A DNA stretch of 57,893 nucleotides, from NCBI RefSeq assembly GCF_001006805.1, contig NZ_LN811352.1:3258-61150 (forward strand), read 5' to 3'. The stretch is from Microvirga massiliensis (lineage in GTDB: Bacteria; Pseudomonadota; Alphaproteobacteria; Rhizobiales; Beijerinckiaceae). Below, one piece after another: positions 14,101-23,214 of this stretch (positions are counted from its first letter, which is position 1; each line of letters opens with the position of its first letter). The notes below the pieces were generated by a model. It was given only the letters and a program-made list of their open reading frames with translations. It was not told the DNA's origin and ran no database searches. The position numbers and the translations under genes are program-made.

Positions 14101-14805
14101 GAAGTTGGAGCCGGTTCCCGAGCCGTATTTGAAGAGGCGCGCCTCGCGCACCCAGAGATCCATGATGCCGCCCTCGTTGACGAGGTCGTCCTGGACGGAC
14201 TGGATGAAGCAGGCGTGCGGCTGCGGGTGCTCGTAGGCGGTCTTCGACCGCGTGACGCGGCCGGTCTTGTGGTCGACATAGAAGTGGCCCTGGCTCGGGC
14301 CATCGATGCCATAGGCCCAATGCAGCCCCGTGTTGAACCATTGCGGGGAGTTCGGGGCGACCATCTGGCTCGCCAGCATGAAGCGCAGCTCGTCGAAGAA
14401 AGCGGCCGCATACTCCTCCGCGGTGAAATATCCGCCTTTCCAGCCCCAATAGGTCCAGCAGCCCGCAAGACGATCGAAAACCTGCTTGGAGGAGATCTCC
14501 GAGACGAGGCGCTCGTCCTCCGGCAGGTCGGCAAGGGCCACCTCATCGGCAACCGACCGCCACAGCCAGGATGGAACGTCGTTCTCCTCGACCTTGCGAA
14601 GACGTGCCGGAACGCCGGCCTTGCGGAAATACTTCTGGGCGAGGACGTCCGCCGCGACCTGACTCCAGCTCTCCGGGACCTCGATGCCCTCGAGTCGGAA
14701 GACGATCGAGCCGTCCGGGTTTCGGATCTCGCTCGTCGTCGATCGGAAGGCGATGGCCGCGTAGGGCGATTGACCGGTCTTCGTGTAACGCCGCTCGATC
14801 TTCAT
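11110..14805 (-). CDS. nrdJ: Vitamin B12-dependent (class II) ribonucleotide reductase
   Basis: A 1231-residue adenosylcobalamin-dependent ribonucleoside-diphosphate reductase that makes deoxyribonucleotides without needing O2. The active-site block [20 protein letters not shown] is present, together with [20 protein letters not shown]. The C-terminal tail has a zinc-type CPEC...CLKCDTCGG and a terminal TTGCS redox pair. A variable linker rich in Glu/Arg/Asp precedes the last domain, normal for alphaproteobacterial NrdJ. I chose the ATG at 14805 ([11 protein letters not shown]), which matches the family start; a TTG at 14820 is also open. The gene is monocistronic. Confidence 0.97.
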   Translation of the reverse strand: MKIERRYTKTGQSPYAAIAFRSTTSEIRNPDGSIVFRLEGIEVPESWSQVAADVLAQKYFRKAGVPARLRKVEENDVPSWLWRSVADEVALADLPEDERLVSEISSKQVFDRLAGCWTYWGWKGGYFTAEEYAAAFFDELRFMLASQMVAPNSPQWFNTGLHWAYGIDGPSQGHFYVDHKTGRVTRSKTAYEHPQPHACFIQSVQDDLVNEGGIMDLWVREARLFKYGSGTGSNFSRLRGEGEKLSGGGRSSGLMSFLKIGDRAAGAIKSGGTTRRAAKMVVVDIDHPDIEDYIDWKVKEEQKVAALVAGSKLANRHLKAIMRACVNCEAEGDACFDPEKNPALKREIKLARRAMIPDNYIKRVIQFARQGYTDIEFPIYDTDWDSEAYLTVSGQNSNNSVSITDEFLRAVEADADWALLFRSGKVKKTVKARDLWERIGHAAWASADPGLHFNTTMNDWHTCPAGGRIRASNPCSEYMFLDDTACNLASANLLAFYDREMRQFDVDSFEHVCRLWTLVLEISVMMAQFPSREIAELSYEYRTLGLGYANIGGLLMTMGLPYDSDAGRALCGVLTAIMTGTAYATSAEMAGELGPFPAYKANAKHMLRVIRNHRRAAHGVHEGYEGLSTLPVPLDHASCPDANLVAHARAAWDRALDLGEKNGYRNAQSTVIAPTGTIGLVMDCDTTGIEPDFALVKFKKLAGGGYFKIINGAVPDALRALGYRESEIAEIEAYAVGHGSMKQAPGVNPGSLRARGFTDEKIEAIEKGLKSAFDIKFVFNKWTLGEDFLTEILKVPEEKLNDPGFDLLSYLGFSKTEIEAANIHVCGAMTLEGAPFLKPEHYPVFDCANPCGRIGKRYLSVESHIRMMAAAQPFISGAISKTINMPNDATVEDCKSAYMLSWHLGLKANALYRDGSKLSQPLNAALIADDDDDADEAHEALLAQPAVAKTAQVAEKIVERVIERVERVRDREKMPDRRKGYTQKAIVGGHKVYLRTGEYDDGRLGEIFIDMHKEGAAFRAMMNNFAIAISLGLQYGVPLEEYVEAFTFTRFEPAGFVQGNERIKNATSIIDYVFRELAVSYLGRNDLAHVDPSETGPTTIGKGEDQSKAPSAAPATPYISKGFVRGNSDRFMLIPGGARNAPARSQGATALKDDAVEAAETAYGSTEMSKLGFLASAPADVAATPTVADRRAEAKMKGYVGEACPECANFTLVRNGTCLKCDTCGGTTGCS

Positions 14806-14820
14806 GACTCGCTTCCCCAA

Positions 14821-15494
14821 TCCGCGGGCGCAACGCTCCGCCTCGCCGCGAACACGCGCGGCCTACTGCCCCAACCAATTTGTTTTACGCCCCAACGGCG
14901 CCGTTCGCGCACCGCACACAGGCCGTTCGGGTTCCGGCGCTCCGCGCAACCAACACAAGGCGATGCGCCGTTGCGCGCATTGCACCTCGAGCTGGTTTCC
15001 GGGGAGTCCGCCGCCCCTTCTGGGCGGCCCGTCGTCCTCAAATCGGCACCCCGGGAAGCTAGTCGTGTCGCGCCTCTGCCGTCAAGAACTAGTGCCGGCC
15101 AAGACGGTTCCACCCTATATGTAGTAATCGAGGTCTTAAATCTGTGGATTATGGTGACTGAACCGTTAAGTCTCGATACGGCCTTCCAGATTCACACCGA
15201 AAATATTTTCGACTTACCCACCGGCGCCCGCCATCGGGGCTGCACGGACCTGCTCCGGGGCTGCAAGGCTCCTAGTCCGGAGCAGAGGAAGCGCCGAAGT
15301 CTCGCTGATGAATTCGTGGGCGGCGAGGGCCGGAGCCGCGAATCGGACCGTGGGACAGAATGAGTTGTGGATTTCCGTCCGGGCGCTGGGACGCCGGAAA
15401 ACCGGGAAAGGACCTCGATGTGGCGTTGCATCCCTGGACTTCACGGGGAGGCAACGCCATAGTCCGCCGCGTTTCCGAAGGCCCGACAGGATTC
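14821..15494. other. Divergent promoter region between nrdJ and the NDUFA12 gene, 674 bp
   Basis: No gene is supported here. It holds the upstream region of nrdJ with a possible NrdR box at 15112-15127 and an AT-rich stretch around 15110-15220 unlike the surrounding DNA, where promoters for both directions probably lie. I looked for a cobalamin riboswitch in the nrdJ leader and did not see a convincing B12 box. Confidence 0.5.
15112..15127 (-). promoter_or_regulatory. Possible NrdR box upstream of nrdJ
   Basis: ACCCTATATGTAGTAA agrees with the NrdR consensus ACACTATATATAGTGT at 12 of 16 positions. A half-site TATGGTGA follows at 15150-15157; NrdR boxes normally occur in pairs about three helical turns apart, and this second half would be centred about 30 bp away. 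The place, about 310 bases upstream of the nrdJ start, is rather far, so the call is tentative. Confidence 0.4.
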
Positions 15495-15905
15495 ATGAAA
15501 GAGTTTCTCACCCAGTTCTTCACCTGGTGGAACGGCCAGACCCTCGGCACCCGCTTCTATACTTGGCGCTTCGGCCAGTTCGTCGGCGAGGACGAGTTCG
15601 GGAACCGTTACTATCGGGCCAAGGGGCACGTCATCGATCCGTCCGTCGGCGCGGAGCGGCGCTGGGTCATCTATAATGGTCTGATCGATGCCTCGCGGGT
15701 GCCTCCGGGCTGGCGCGCCTGGCTGTCGCACAACAGCGACATTCCGCCGAGCGAGGAGACCTATACGCCGCGCGAGTGGGAGAAGCCCTACGTGCCGAAC
15801 ATGACCGGGACTCCCCATGCTTACCGACCGCGGGGGTCCCAGCTCGCGACCGGCGAGCGACCGGCCGCGACCGGCGACTATGTGCCGTGGACGCCCGGTG
15901 AGTAG
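15495..15905 (+). CDS. NADH:ubiquinone oxidoreductase subunit NDUFA12-like
   Basis: A 136-residue homologue of the complex I accessory subunit NDUFA12 (B17.2). The conserved core is present: LGTRFYTWRFGQFVGEDEFG, NRYY, RRWVIYNG, and the C-terminal YTPREWEKPYVPNMTGTPHA. The ATG at 15495 (MKEFLTQFFTWW) is the usual start. As in other alphaproteobacteria it stands away from the main nuo operon and is followed by DUF2155 and aat. Confidence 0.95.
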   Translation: MKEFLTQFFTWWNGQTLGTRFYTWRFGQFVGEDEFGNRYYRAKGHVIDPSVGAERRWVIYNGLIDASRVPPGWRAWLSHNSDIPPSEETYTPREWEKPYVPNMTGTPHAYRPRGSQLATGERPAATGDYVPWTPGE

Positions 15906-15993
15906 GGCCACCTCGGGACTCGCCCTTTTTACGACACCGTTGGCGTGGTAACCCCTGGCTCCCGGGTCCCTCCGGGGCAGACGGAACGGGTCG

Positions 15994-16554
15994 ATGTCGG
16001 TTTCCAGAGCGTGGACAATCTCCACCGGTGTGGTCGTAGCCGCGGTTCTCGCGCTGTCTCCCGGCGTTGCCAGCGCGGATCGCATTAAGAACCCGACAGC
16101 GGTATTCTCGGGACTCGACAAGATTACCGGGCGAACCGTCTCTTTCGAGGTCGCCGTGGACGAAACGGTCCAGTTCGGGGCGCTCCAGATGACGCCGCGC
16201 GTGTGCTACTCGCGGCCACCGACGGAGACGCCGAACACGACGGCGTTCGTCGAGGTCGACGAGATCACGCTCGAGAACAAGTATCGCCCCGTCTTCAGCG
16301 GGTGGATGTTCGCCTCGAGTCCGGGCCTCCACGGGTTGGAGCACCCCGTCTACGACATCTGGCTCATCGAGTGTAAAGGCGGCACGGAGGTGATCGCGGA
16401 GCCCAAGGAGGCTCCCGAGGAATCACAGCCCGCTGCCCTCGAGCGCCCGCGCCGGCAGGTCGAGCGGCGCGATATCATCATGGAGCCCGAGAGGCGCGCT
16501 GCACCGGCACAGCCGCCGGCGGAAAGGCGCTTCTTTCCGAGCGGCCCCCAGTAG
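15994..16554 (+). CDS. DUF2155 domain-containing secreted protein
   Basis: A 186-residue protein with a signal peptide (about residues 1-28, cut after ASA). The mature part contains the DUF2155 core: ITGRTVSFEVAVDETVQFGA, LQMTPRVCYSRPPTE, TAFVEVDE and FSGWMFASSPGLHGLEHPVY. The last 50 residues are a low-complexity Pro/Glu/Arg tail. Two Cys (in VCYSRP and LIECKGG) may form a disulfide. Function unknown; its fixed position after NDUFA12 in this bacterial group suggests an envelope role linked to it, which is not proven. Confidence 0.9.
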   Translation: MSVSRAWTISTGVVVAAVLALSPGVASADRIKNPTAVFSGLDKITGRTVSFEVAVDETVQFGALQMTPRVCYSRPPTETPNTTAFVEVDEITLENKYRPVFSGWMFASSPGLHGLEHPVYDIWLIECKGGTEVIAEPKEAPEESQPAALERPRRQVERRDIIMEPERRAAPAQPPAERRFFPSGPQ

Positions 16555-16594
16555 AGCGAGATCATCGATCCAGGCGGAGCGGATTCGTCCGGAC

Positions 16595-17278
16595 TCACGC
16601 CTGTTCAATGACCGAGAGGGCATCTGTGCCGGAAACGGTCTGGTCGACCGGCCAGACGTACCATTCCCCATACCGCTCCAAGGCTGCCTGGAGCACGCGC
16701 TTGTATTCCCGCCGGGGAACTTCGATGGCGCCGAACTGAGCGAGGTGGGCAGTCACGAATTGCGTGTCCAGCAGGCTGAAGCCTCCGAGCCGAAGCCGCG
16801 CGACGAGGTGGACGAGCGCGACCTTCGAGGCATCACTGACCCGGTGGAACATGCTCTCCCCGAAGAACGCGCCTCCGAGCCGCACTCCGTAAAGCCCGCC
16901 GACGAGCCGGCCCTCCTCATAGACCTCCACGGTGTGGCAGTGACCCTGATCGAACAGGGCGCCATACAGGGCGCGGATGCGATGGCTGATCCACGTCCGC
17001 TCGCGATCTTCGGCCGGTTCGGCACAGCCTGCGATGACGGCATCGAAATCTCTGTCCACCAATACGCTGAAGCGGTCCGACCGCACCGTCTTGGCGAGCC
17101 GCCGGCTGATATGGAAGCTGGTGAGGGGAATGATGCCGCGTTCGCGGGGTTCGACCCAGAAGAGGGTGGGATCGTCAGCATCCTCGGCCATCGGGAAGAT
17201 CCCGGCTGCGTAGGCGCGCAGCAGGATCTCGGGGGTGATCTCGATGGAGCCGCCGTGCATCCTCTCTTCAAGCTCCAT
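16595..17278 (-). CDS. aat: Leucyl/phenylalanyl-tRNA--protein transferase
   Basis: A 227-residue enzyme that adds Leu or Phe to N-terminal Arg/Lys of proteins, marking them for ClpS/ClpAP (N-end rule). Family motifs are [66 protein letters not shown] and [16 protein letters not shown]. The ATG at 17278 overlaps the stop of the aldolase gene by one base, so translation is coupled; Met at 17260 (MHGGSIEIT) matches the usual start and is an alternative. Confidence 0.95.
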   Translation of the reverse strand: MELEERMHGGSIEITPEILLRAYAAGIFPMAEDADDPTLFWVEPRERGIIPLTSFHISRRLAKTVRSDRFSVLVDRDFDAVIAGCAEPAEDRERTWISHRIRALYGALFDQGHCHTVEVYEEGRLVGGLYGVRLGGAFFGESMFHRVSDASKVALVHLVARLRLGGFSLLDTQFVTAHLAQFGAIEVPRREYKRVLQAALERYGEWYVWPVDQTVSGTDALSVIEQA

Positions 17279-17928
17279 CAACCGGCGCGCTTGGCGGCAC
17301 CTGCCGTCGAGAGCCAGGCTTCGGCAAAGTCTCGTGCCCTTCGCTTTATATCATCAACGGCGCGGTCTGGCGCGAACAAGGCAGATCCGAGACCAAATCC
17401 GTCGGCCCCCGCCTCGATATAGGGCCTCATCGACTCCGGGGTGATCCCCCCGACGGGGATCAGCAACGTGTCGGGTGCGAGAACGGCCCGCCACGCCTTT
17501 GTGACGGCCGGGGCCAGGTTCTCCGCAGGGAACATTTTCAATCCGTCGGCACCGTTGCGCAAAGCTGCAAAGGCCTCGGTCGGGGTCGCCACTCCGGGCG
17601 TACAGATGAGATTGAGTTCCTTTGCCTTGCGGATCACCTCGCCATCTGAGTGGGGCATGACGATCAGGCGCCCTCCGGCATCGCGAATGGCGGCGACCTT
17701 CTCCGGATCCAGCACCGTGCCGGCGCCGACCAGGATCTCCGGGGGCAGCCGCTTCGCGAGCGCCTCGATGCTCCTGAGGGGCTCGGGTGAGTTCAGCGGC
17801 ACCTCGATGACCCGGAATCCGGCCGCGACGAGCGCTTCCCCAACCTCGACCGCGACCTGCGGGCGCAACCCGCGAAGGATCGCGATCAAAGGGAGTTCTG
17901 AAAGGTAGGAATGGAGAGATTGGGTCAT
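17278..17928 (-). CDS. dgoA: 2-dehydro-3-deoxy-6-phosphogalactonate aldolase
   Basis: A 216-residue class I aldolase of the KDPG/KDPGal family that cleaves 2-keto-3-deoxy-6-phosphogalactonate to pyruvate and glyceraldehyde 3-phosphate in the De Ley-Doudoroff pathway. The Schiff-base Lys is Lys131 in GLKMFPAE, the catalytic Glu is Glu42 in IEVPLNSP, and the phosphate-binding end is [14 protein letters not shown] and the MFPAE form favour the galactonate over the gluconate subfamily. No other galactonate genes are nearby; it sits upstream of aat in a coupled pair. Confidence 0.88.
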   Translation of the reverse strand: MTQSLHSYLSELPLIAILRGLRPQVAVEVGEALVAAGFRVIEVPLNSPEPLRSIEALAKRLPPEILVGAGTVLDPEKVAAIRDAGGRLIVMPHSDGEVIRKAKELNLICTPGVATPTEAFAALRNGADGLKMFPAENLAPAVTKAWRAVLAPDTLLIPVGGITPESMRPYIEAGADGFGLGSALFAPDRAVDDIKRRARDFAEAWLSTAGAAKRAG

Positions 17929-18013
17929 CGAACCGACAACGCGGTGGAAAGTCGAGATGGGCCGCGATCAATTGCCCATCACGAGCCAAGCTTGTGACGG
18001 GAACAGGGGAGGG

Positions 18014-19054
18014 TCACGAAACCGGCACGAGGCCGGGGTCGATGGAAGGCCTGGGCTCCAGCCACTGCGGCACAGGAAGATTCTTCGAGCGCAGAAAATC
18101 GGGATTGAAGAGCTTGGACTGGTAGCGGGTGCCGTAATCGCAGAGGACCGTTACAATGGTGTGGCCGGGTCCCAATTCCCCGGCCAGCCGGATCGCGCCA
18201 GCCACGTTGATTCCCGACGAACCGCCGAGGCACAGGCCCTCGTGCTCAAGGAGATCGAAGACGATCGGGATCGCCTCTTCGTCAGGGATCTGGAACGCCA
18301 GATCTACGGGGGCGCCCTCGAGGTTCTTTGTGATGCGGCCTTGGCCAATTCCCTCGGTGATCGAGGACCCGGTCGCGCGCAATTCGCCGCTCGTGTAGTA
18401 GCTGTAGAGCGCGGCTCCCATCGGGTCCGAAAGAGCGATCGTGACCTCCGGCCGCCGCTCCTTGAGTGCTATGCCGACGCCCGCGAGGGTGCCGCCGGTG
18501 CCGACAGCACAGGTGAAGCCGTCCACACGTCCCTCCGTATCCTCCCAGATCTCCGGGCCCGTGGTCTGAATATGTGCATCGCGGTTGGCTGTGTTGTCGA
18601 ACTGATTGGCCCAGATCGCGCCGTTCGGGTTCTCGCTCGCAAGGCGCTCCGCCAGGCGGCCGGAGACCTTCACGTAGTTGTTCGGGTTCGCATAGGGGAC
18701 GGCCGGCACTTCAACGAGCTCGGCGCCCGCGAGGCGAAGCATGTCCTTCTTCTCGATGCTCTGCGTCTCGGGAATTACGATCACGGTCTTAAGCCCAAGG
18801 GCATTCCCGACGAGGGCCAAGCCAATGCCGGTGTTGCCGGCCGTGCCCTCCACGATGGTGCCGCCCGGCCGCAAGGCGCCGCGGGCCATCGCGTCCTGAA
18901 TGATGAAAAGCGCGGCGCGGTCCTTCACGGACTGCCCGGGATTCATGAATTCGGCCTTGCCCAGGATGTTGCACCCGGTCATCTCGGAGGCACGGCGCAG
19001 CTTGATCAGAGGAGTATGTCCGATCGTGGCGAGAAGATCCGGGTGTACATTCAT
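18014..19054 (-). CDS. PLP-dependent cysteine synthase family protein
   Basis: A 346-residue beta-family PLP enzyme related to O-acetylserine sulfhydrylase. The PLP Lys is Lys44 in NPGQSVKDRAA, the substrate loop is GTAGNTGIG at 70-78, and a Gly-rich phosphate loop reads CAVGTGGTLAGV. It is about 20-30 residues longer at the C-terminus than CysK. The ATG at 19054 (MNVHPDLLATIG) fits the family; the longer frame to 19171 crosses into the regulator's promoter. It diverges from an Lrp regulator, which probably controls it. It could use a substrate other than O-acetylserine. Confidence 0.9.
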   Translation of the reverse strand: MNVHPDLLATIGHTPLIKLRRASEMTGCNILGKAEFMNPGQSVKDRAALFIIQDAMARGALRPGGTIVEGTAGNTGIGLALVGNALGLKTVIVIPETQSIEKKDMLRLAGAELVEVPAVPYANPNNYVKVSGRLAERLASENPNGAIWANQFDNTANRDAHIQTTGPEIWEDTEGRVDGFTCAVGTGGTLAGVGIALKERRPEVTIALSDPMGAALYSYYTSGELRATGSSITEGIGQGRITKNLEGAPVDLAFQIPDEEAIPIVFDLLEHEGLCLGGSSGINVAGAIRLAGELGPGHTIVTVLCDYGTRYQSKLFNPDFLRSKNLPVPQWLEPRPSIDPGLVPVS

Positions 19055-19147
19055 GGACAGCGCTCCGCGCGGGGTGATGAAGTTGGTCGAGCGGGAGCAA
19101 TTCCGCAAGGCGACGGCACGCAGTGCTGGTCTGCCGTTCCGAGATAC

Positions 19148-19693
19148 ATGCCCATGAACGGCAACGAACAACGTATTCCGCGCGCGACCGAGGGGCGGAA
19201 GCTCCCGATCCGTCTCGATCGAATCGATCTCGCGATCCTCAAGGCATTACGCGAGAACGGCCGAATGACGTACCAGGCGCTTTCGGAACGGGTGGGGCTT
19301 TCGGCGCGGCCGTGCCTCGACCGGGTGAGGCGTCTCGAACGGGCCGGTGTCATCACGGGATACACGGTCCAGATTGATCCGGCCGCATTCGGCGTCGAAC
19401 TCGTTGCCCTCGCGGAGATCGCGCTCCGGGATCCATCGGCTTCCACCCGTCGTCACCTCGAGCGATTGCTGTGCACAGAGGCCGCCGTCCAGGAACTGCA
19501 GGTCGTGACGGGGGAATACGACTATATCGCCCGCATCGCCGCTCCGACCCTCCTGGATTATGAAGTCTTCACGGATGCGCTGCTCAGCGACCCGGCGAAC
19601 GGGATCGCACGAATCCACACCACGTTCGTGCTGAAGACGCTCAAGGCCTATGAGGGGCCAACGCTTCCGGACAGCCTGGAGGCGTTGGAGTAA
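19148..19693 (+). CDS. Lrp/AsnC family transcriptional regulator
   Basis: A 181-residue feast/famine regulator. Residues 23-80 form the HTH (LDRIDLAILKALRENGRMTY followed by LSERVGLSARPCLDRVRRLE) and the rest the RAM effector domain (VVTGEYDYIARIAAP). The start is the ATG at 19148 or the one at 19154. It lies between the divergent cysteine synthase and the downstream rocD/ureohydrolase pair, so an amino-acid signal (ornithine, arginine or cysteine) is likely. Confidence 0.93.
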   Translation: MPMNGNEQRIPRATEGRKLPIRLDRIDLAILKALRENGRMTYQALSERVGLSARPCLDRVRRLERAGVITGYTVQIDPAAFGVELVALAEIALRDPSASTRRHLERLLCTEAAVQELQVVTGEYDYIARIAAPTLLDYEVFTDALLSDPANGIARIHTTFVLKTLKAYEGPTLPDSLEALE

Positions 19694-19849
19694 AGTACGG
19701 CTGTCTTTTCCGGTTGCAAAAACCACTGCAGTCGAGGGCACTCCAATCGGCTGCAATTGACGACCGTCAGAGCCGAAACGGCTGCATCATCGGCGCAGTT
19801 CAGCACCCTTCGCTTCCTGGTTCGCTGTAGGATCTGGTCGGAGGGCATC

Positions 19850-21049
19850 ATGGATTTCATCTCTTCCGAGCGTGCCGTTTCGGCTTCCAACTATGCGCCT
19901 CTTCCCGTGGTCCTCGCGGAAGCGAATGGCGTCTGGCTCATGGATACCAGCGGCCGGCGCTATCTCGACATGATGAGCGCCTATTCCGCCGTGAGCGTCG
20001 GACACGGGCATCCACGCATCCTGAAGGCTATGCGAGAGCAGGCGGAGCGGCTTGCCGTCACCAGCAGGGCCTACTACAGCGACGTGCTCGGCCCATTCCT
20101 GACCCGGCTCGTCGAACTCACCGGGCTCGACATGGCACTGCCGATGAACACGGGTGCGGAGGCGGTCGAGACGGCCATCAAAGCAGCCCGGCGCTTCGGG
20201 TGCCGCCGCCGCGGTATTCCCGACGGGCAGGCCCGCATCATCGCAGCCGAAGGCAACTTCCACGGCCGCACGACCACGATCATCGGCTTCTCCTCGGAGG
20301 CATCCTACCGGGACGGCTTCGGCCCCTTCGACGGGGGATTCGATCTCGTGCCGTTCGGAGATGCAGCCGCGATCGGCAAGGCCATCACGCCGAATACCTG
20401 CGCGGTGCTGCTCGAGCCTATCCAGGGAGAGGGCGGAATCATCGTTCCGTCGCCGGGCTACTTCGAGGAGGTGAGGGCGATCTGCAACGAGCGCGGCGTG
20501 CTCCTTATCCTCGACGAGGTGCAATCGGGCCTGGGGCGGACCGGGCGCTGGTTCGCCTTCGAGCATGAAAATATCCGACCCGACGGACTCATCCTCGGGA
20601 AGGCACTCGGGGGCGGGGTCTATCCGGTCTCGGCCCTCGTGGGGACACGCGAGTTGATGAGCGTGTTCGATCCCGGGTCCCATGGATCGACCTTCGGCGG
20701 AAATGCCCTCGCGGCGAGGATCGGGCTCGAGTCGCTCGCGATCATCGAGGACGAGCATCTCGTCGAGCGCAGCGCGGAATTGGGTGCCTATCTCCTGGGC
20801 CGGCTCTCCGAGCTGCGCAGCAACATCGTCGTCGATGTCAGGGGGCGGGGCCTTTGGGCTGGCGTCGAAATCGATCCGGATGTCGCATCCGCACGTTCCC
20901 TTTGCGAGGTGCTCGCCCGCGAGGGTGTTCTGACGAAGGACACGCACGAGACGGTGCTCAGATTCGCGCCTCCGCTGACGATCACGCGGGAAGAGCTGGA
21001 CTGGGGCCTCGAGCGCGTGGAGCGGGTGCTTTCCCGCGCGGTGAACTAA
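19850..21049 (+). CDS. rocD: Ornithine--oxo-acid transaminase
   Basis: A 399-residue class III PLP aminotransferase that converts ornithine and 2-oxoglutarate to glutamate semialdehyde and glutamate. Motifs: SAYSAVSVGHGHPRI, MNTGAEAVETAIKAAR, GNFHGRTTTIIGFSS, the PLP Asp in ILDEVQSGLGRTG and the PLP Lys in LILGKALGGG. The ATG at 19850 has GGAGGG just upstream. It is 12 bases ahead of a ureohydrolase gene, so together they could take arginine through ornithine to glutamate. Confidence 0.92.
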   Translation: MDFISSERAVSASNYAPLPVVLAEANGVWLMDTSGRRYLDMMSAYSAVSVGHGHPRILKAMREQAERLAVTSRAYYSDVLGPFLTRLVELTGLDMALPMNTGAEAVETAIKAARRFGCRRRGIPDGQARIIAAEGNFHGRTTTIIGFSSEASYRDGFGPFDGGFDLVPFGDAAAIGKAITPNTCAVLLEPIQGEGGIIVPSPGYFEEVRAICNERGVLLILDEVQSGLGRTGRWFAFEHENIRPDGLILGKALGGGVYPVSALVGTRELMSVFDPGSHGSTFGGNALAARIGLESLAIIEDEHLVERSAELGAYLLGRLSELRSNIVVDVRGRGLWAGVEIDPDVASARSLCEVLAREGVLTKDTHETVLRFAPPLTITREELDWGLERVERVLSRAVN

Positions 21050-21061
21050 GGCGAGGGCAGA

Positions 21062-22099
21062 GTGCAGGATTCCGTCACGGCCAGGGCTGAAACGAGCGAT
21101 CGCGAGCGCAGGCTCGCAGCCTTCCAACCTCTCTCGGGGATGGTGGTGCCACGATTTGCTGGGATTTCGACCTTCATGCGCCTGCCGCACCTCGGCCCGA
21201 CCGAGGCTCCCGGCCAGGTCGACATCGCTCTCCTCGGCATTCCGTTCGATGGTGCGACCACGAATCGACCCGGTACCCGCCTGGGGCCACGCCAGGTCCG
21301 CGAGGCATCGTCACTCATGCGCCTCGTCAATTCCGGAACGCTCGTCGCGCCGTACGACCTCTGCGCCTGTGCCGACATCGGTGATGTGCCCATCAATCCG
21401 GTCGATGTGTCGGACACGCTCCGACGCATCGAAGCGTTCGTGGCGCACCTCGTGAGCGGCGGCGTCGTCCCGCTTTGCGTCGGCGGAGATCATATCGTCT
21501 CGTATCCGATCCTGCGTGTCCTCGGAGCCAGGCGCCCGGTCGGCATGATTCATATCGATGCCCACAGCGACACCGGCGATGTCTATTTCGGTGGGCAGAC
21601 CCTCACGCACGGCACTCCGTTCCGTCGGGCAATCGAGGATGGCGTGCTCGACCCGAGGCGCACGGTCCAGATCGGGATCCGCGGAACGATGTACAGCCGC
21701 GACGAGCGCGACTGGGCGCTCGCGCAGGGTATTCGGATCATCGATATGGAGGAGGTGGTCCGGATCGGAATCCCGGAAACGATTGCCGAAGCCCGGCGGG
21801 TGGTCGGCACCGGACCGACCTATTTCACCTTCGATATCGATTCGATCGATCCTGCTTTCGCTCCTGGGACCGGAACCCCGGAGATCGGCGGGTTCACGAG
21901 CCGCGAGGCGCTGCAACTCGTCCGTGGTTTCCGCCATCTCGACCTCATCGGAGCGGATCTCGTGGAGGTTTCGCCGCCGCTCGACCCGAGTGGGACCACA
22001 GGGCTGGTCGGCGCGTCGATCGGGTTCGAGCTGCTGTGTCTTCTTGCCGAGGCGCATGCCGACCAAAACGGGCATAAGAGCTGCGCTCGCGACACCTGA
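21062..22099 (+). CDS. Ureohydrolase (arginase/agmatinase family)
   Basis: A 345-residue Mn-dependent hydrolase that releases urea from a guanidino compound. Metal ligands: GGDHIVSYP, IHIDAHSDTGD and FDIDSIDPAFAPGTGTPE. Sequence details (GGFTSREALQLVRG) resemble agmatinase/guanidinobutyrase, but the rocD partner favours arginase or another guanidino acid; I cannot decide between them. The start is a GTG at 21062 after GAGGGCAG. It forms an operon with rocD. Confidence 0.88.
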   Translation: MQDSVTARAETSDRERRLAAFQPLSGMVVPRFAGISTFMRLPHLGPTEAPGQVDIALLGIPFDGATTNRPGTRLGPRQVREASSLMRLVNSGTLVAPYDLCACADIGDVPINPVDVSDTLRRIEAFVAHLVSGGVVPLCVGGDHIVSYPILRVLGARRPVGMIHIDAHSDTGDVYFGGQTLTHGTPFRRAIEDGVLDPRRTVQIGIRGTMYSRDERDWALAQGIRIIDMEEVVRIGIPETIAEARRVVGTGPTYFTFDIDSIDPAFAPGTGTPEIGGFTSREALQLVRGFRHLDLIGADLVEVSPPLDPSGTTGLVGASIGFELLCLLAEAHADQNGHKSCARDT

Positions 22100-22147
22100 C
22101 CGGACCCTACATTCCGGGCAGACTCGGCTCTGCTGCAGGGCCCTGGT

Positions 22148-23137
22148 TCAGGGTGACGGCTCGGTGGGTGGGGTCGCGAGGCACTGCTGGGCCATTCCCG
22201 AAACTCTCGTTTGATCCTCGGCCCCCAGGCGACCCGCGAGGGCATCCGTCCAGAGCCCCTCGCGCCGCATCAGACCGACCATGCAGTGGCAGGTCCGTCT
22301 GCACATGGCCTCATTGTCGTTGCTGCTCAGGCATCCGGCCTGGCACTCGCGGAGGAAGGGACGTGCCTCCGCCTGAGGATTCGGCCCCGTCACAGCGAGC
22401 AGAGCGGAGAAGGCTCCGAACAGAATCGGCTGGTGCACGAGATAGACGATAAGGCTCCACCGCCCCGCGACCGCGAGAGCGCGCGTGATCACATTGGAAT
22501 CGTCCGTCTGGGACAGACGCACCAGATGCGGCTTCATCAACGGTGAACGTGCTGCGGCGACGCCCGCGAGCACGAGCCCGGTCCATGGGAAGATCGGGAT
22601 GTAATCGTTCGTGCGCGGCACTGTTTGCCCGAGGCCCAGCCAGTCGAGCCAGGGCTGGTCGAAGGCCGGGCTGGTGAGAAACCACGGCATGACCAGAACC
22701 AACGCTGCGACGAGGGCGGTGATCCAGAATGGTGCCCGGAGGAAGGGCAAAGCGATCACGCTCGAGGCCGCGATGGCGTGCAGAATACCGAAAAAGATGT
22801 AGCTGTCGGGAAAAATGATGAAGGTTGCGACGGTGACCGCGAGGGCGGCGGCTGCAATCTTGGCCAACCGCACGAAGAATGCCCTGCGCCGAAAACCATT
22901 ACGATGGGCGAGCACGAGGGCTATGCCCGACAGGAACAGGAAGCTGCCGGCGATCGTCCGCGCAAACCAGCGCCAAGCAGGATCGCTGACGACCTCGGTC
23001 GTGATCAGATTGAGGAAGCTGAGATCCCACGCCCCGTGATACACGATCATGGCGGCGAGGGCGATGCCCCGAGCCACATCCAGACCCTGCCACCGCAGAG
23101 CGGTTCGGGCTGGCGGAATGGGAGAAATCTGATTCAC
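22148..23137 (-). CDS. DUF1624 (HGSNAT-like) membrane protein with Cys-rich tail
   Basis: A 329-residue inner-membrane protein of the heparan-alpha-glucosaminide N-acetyltransferase-like family, with 7-8 hydrophobic helices. Signature: GLDVARGIALAAMIVYHGAW, then FLFLSGIALVLAH. These proteins are thought to be acyltransferases acting across the membrane; no substrate is known. After the last helix a 75-residue soluble tail carries five Cys within 22 residues (RECQAGC...MCRRTCHCMV). The start is GTG at 23137. It diverges from the sirtuin gene. Confidence 0.85.
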   Translation of the reverse strand: MNQISPIPPARTALRWQGLDVARGIALAAMIVYHGAWDLSFLNLITTEVVSDPAWRWFARTIAGSFLFLSGIALVLAHRNGFRRRAFFVRLAKIAAAALAVTVATFIIFPDSYIFFGILHAIAASSVIALPFLRAPFWITALVAALVLVMPWFLTSPAFDQPWLDWLGLGQTVPRTNDYIPIFPWTGLVLAGVAAARSPLMKPHLVRLSQTDDSNVITRALAVAGRWSLIVYLVHQPILFGAFSALLAVTGPNPQAEARPFLRECQAGCLSSNDNEAMCRRTCHCMVGLMRREGLWTDALAGRLGAEDQTRVSGMAQQCLATPPTEPSP

Positions 23138-23214
23138 GGGCGCAGTATCTGGTCCGGATGCCGGGTTATCACGCCTCGCGTATTACGGCGAGCACGGGCG
23201 GAGGCACGAATTGG

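Noticed and set aside
14821..15200. Cobalamin riboswitch in the nrdJ leader
   Set aside because: I found no convincing B12 box or long paired leader; class II reductases need cobalamin and are not usually repressed by it.
12592..15363. A 923-codon open frame on the plus strand
   Set aside because: It lies antisense to nrdJ, whose reading is certain from its active-site motifs; long antisense frames are common in high-GC genes.
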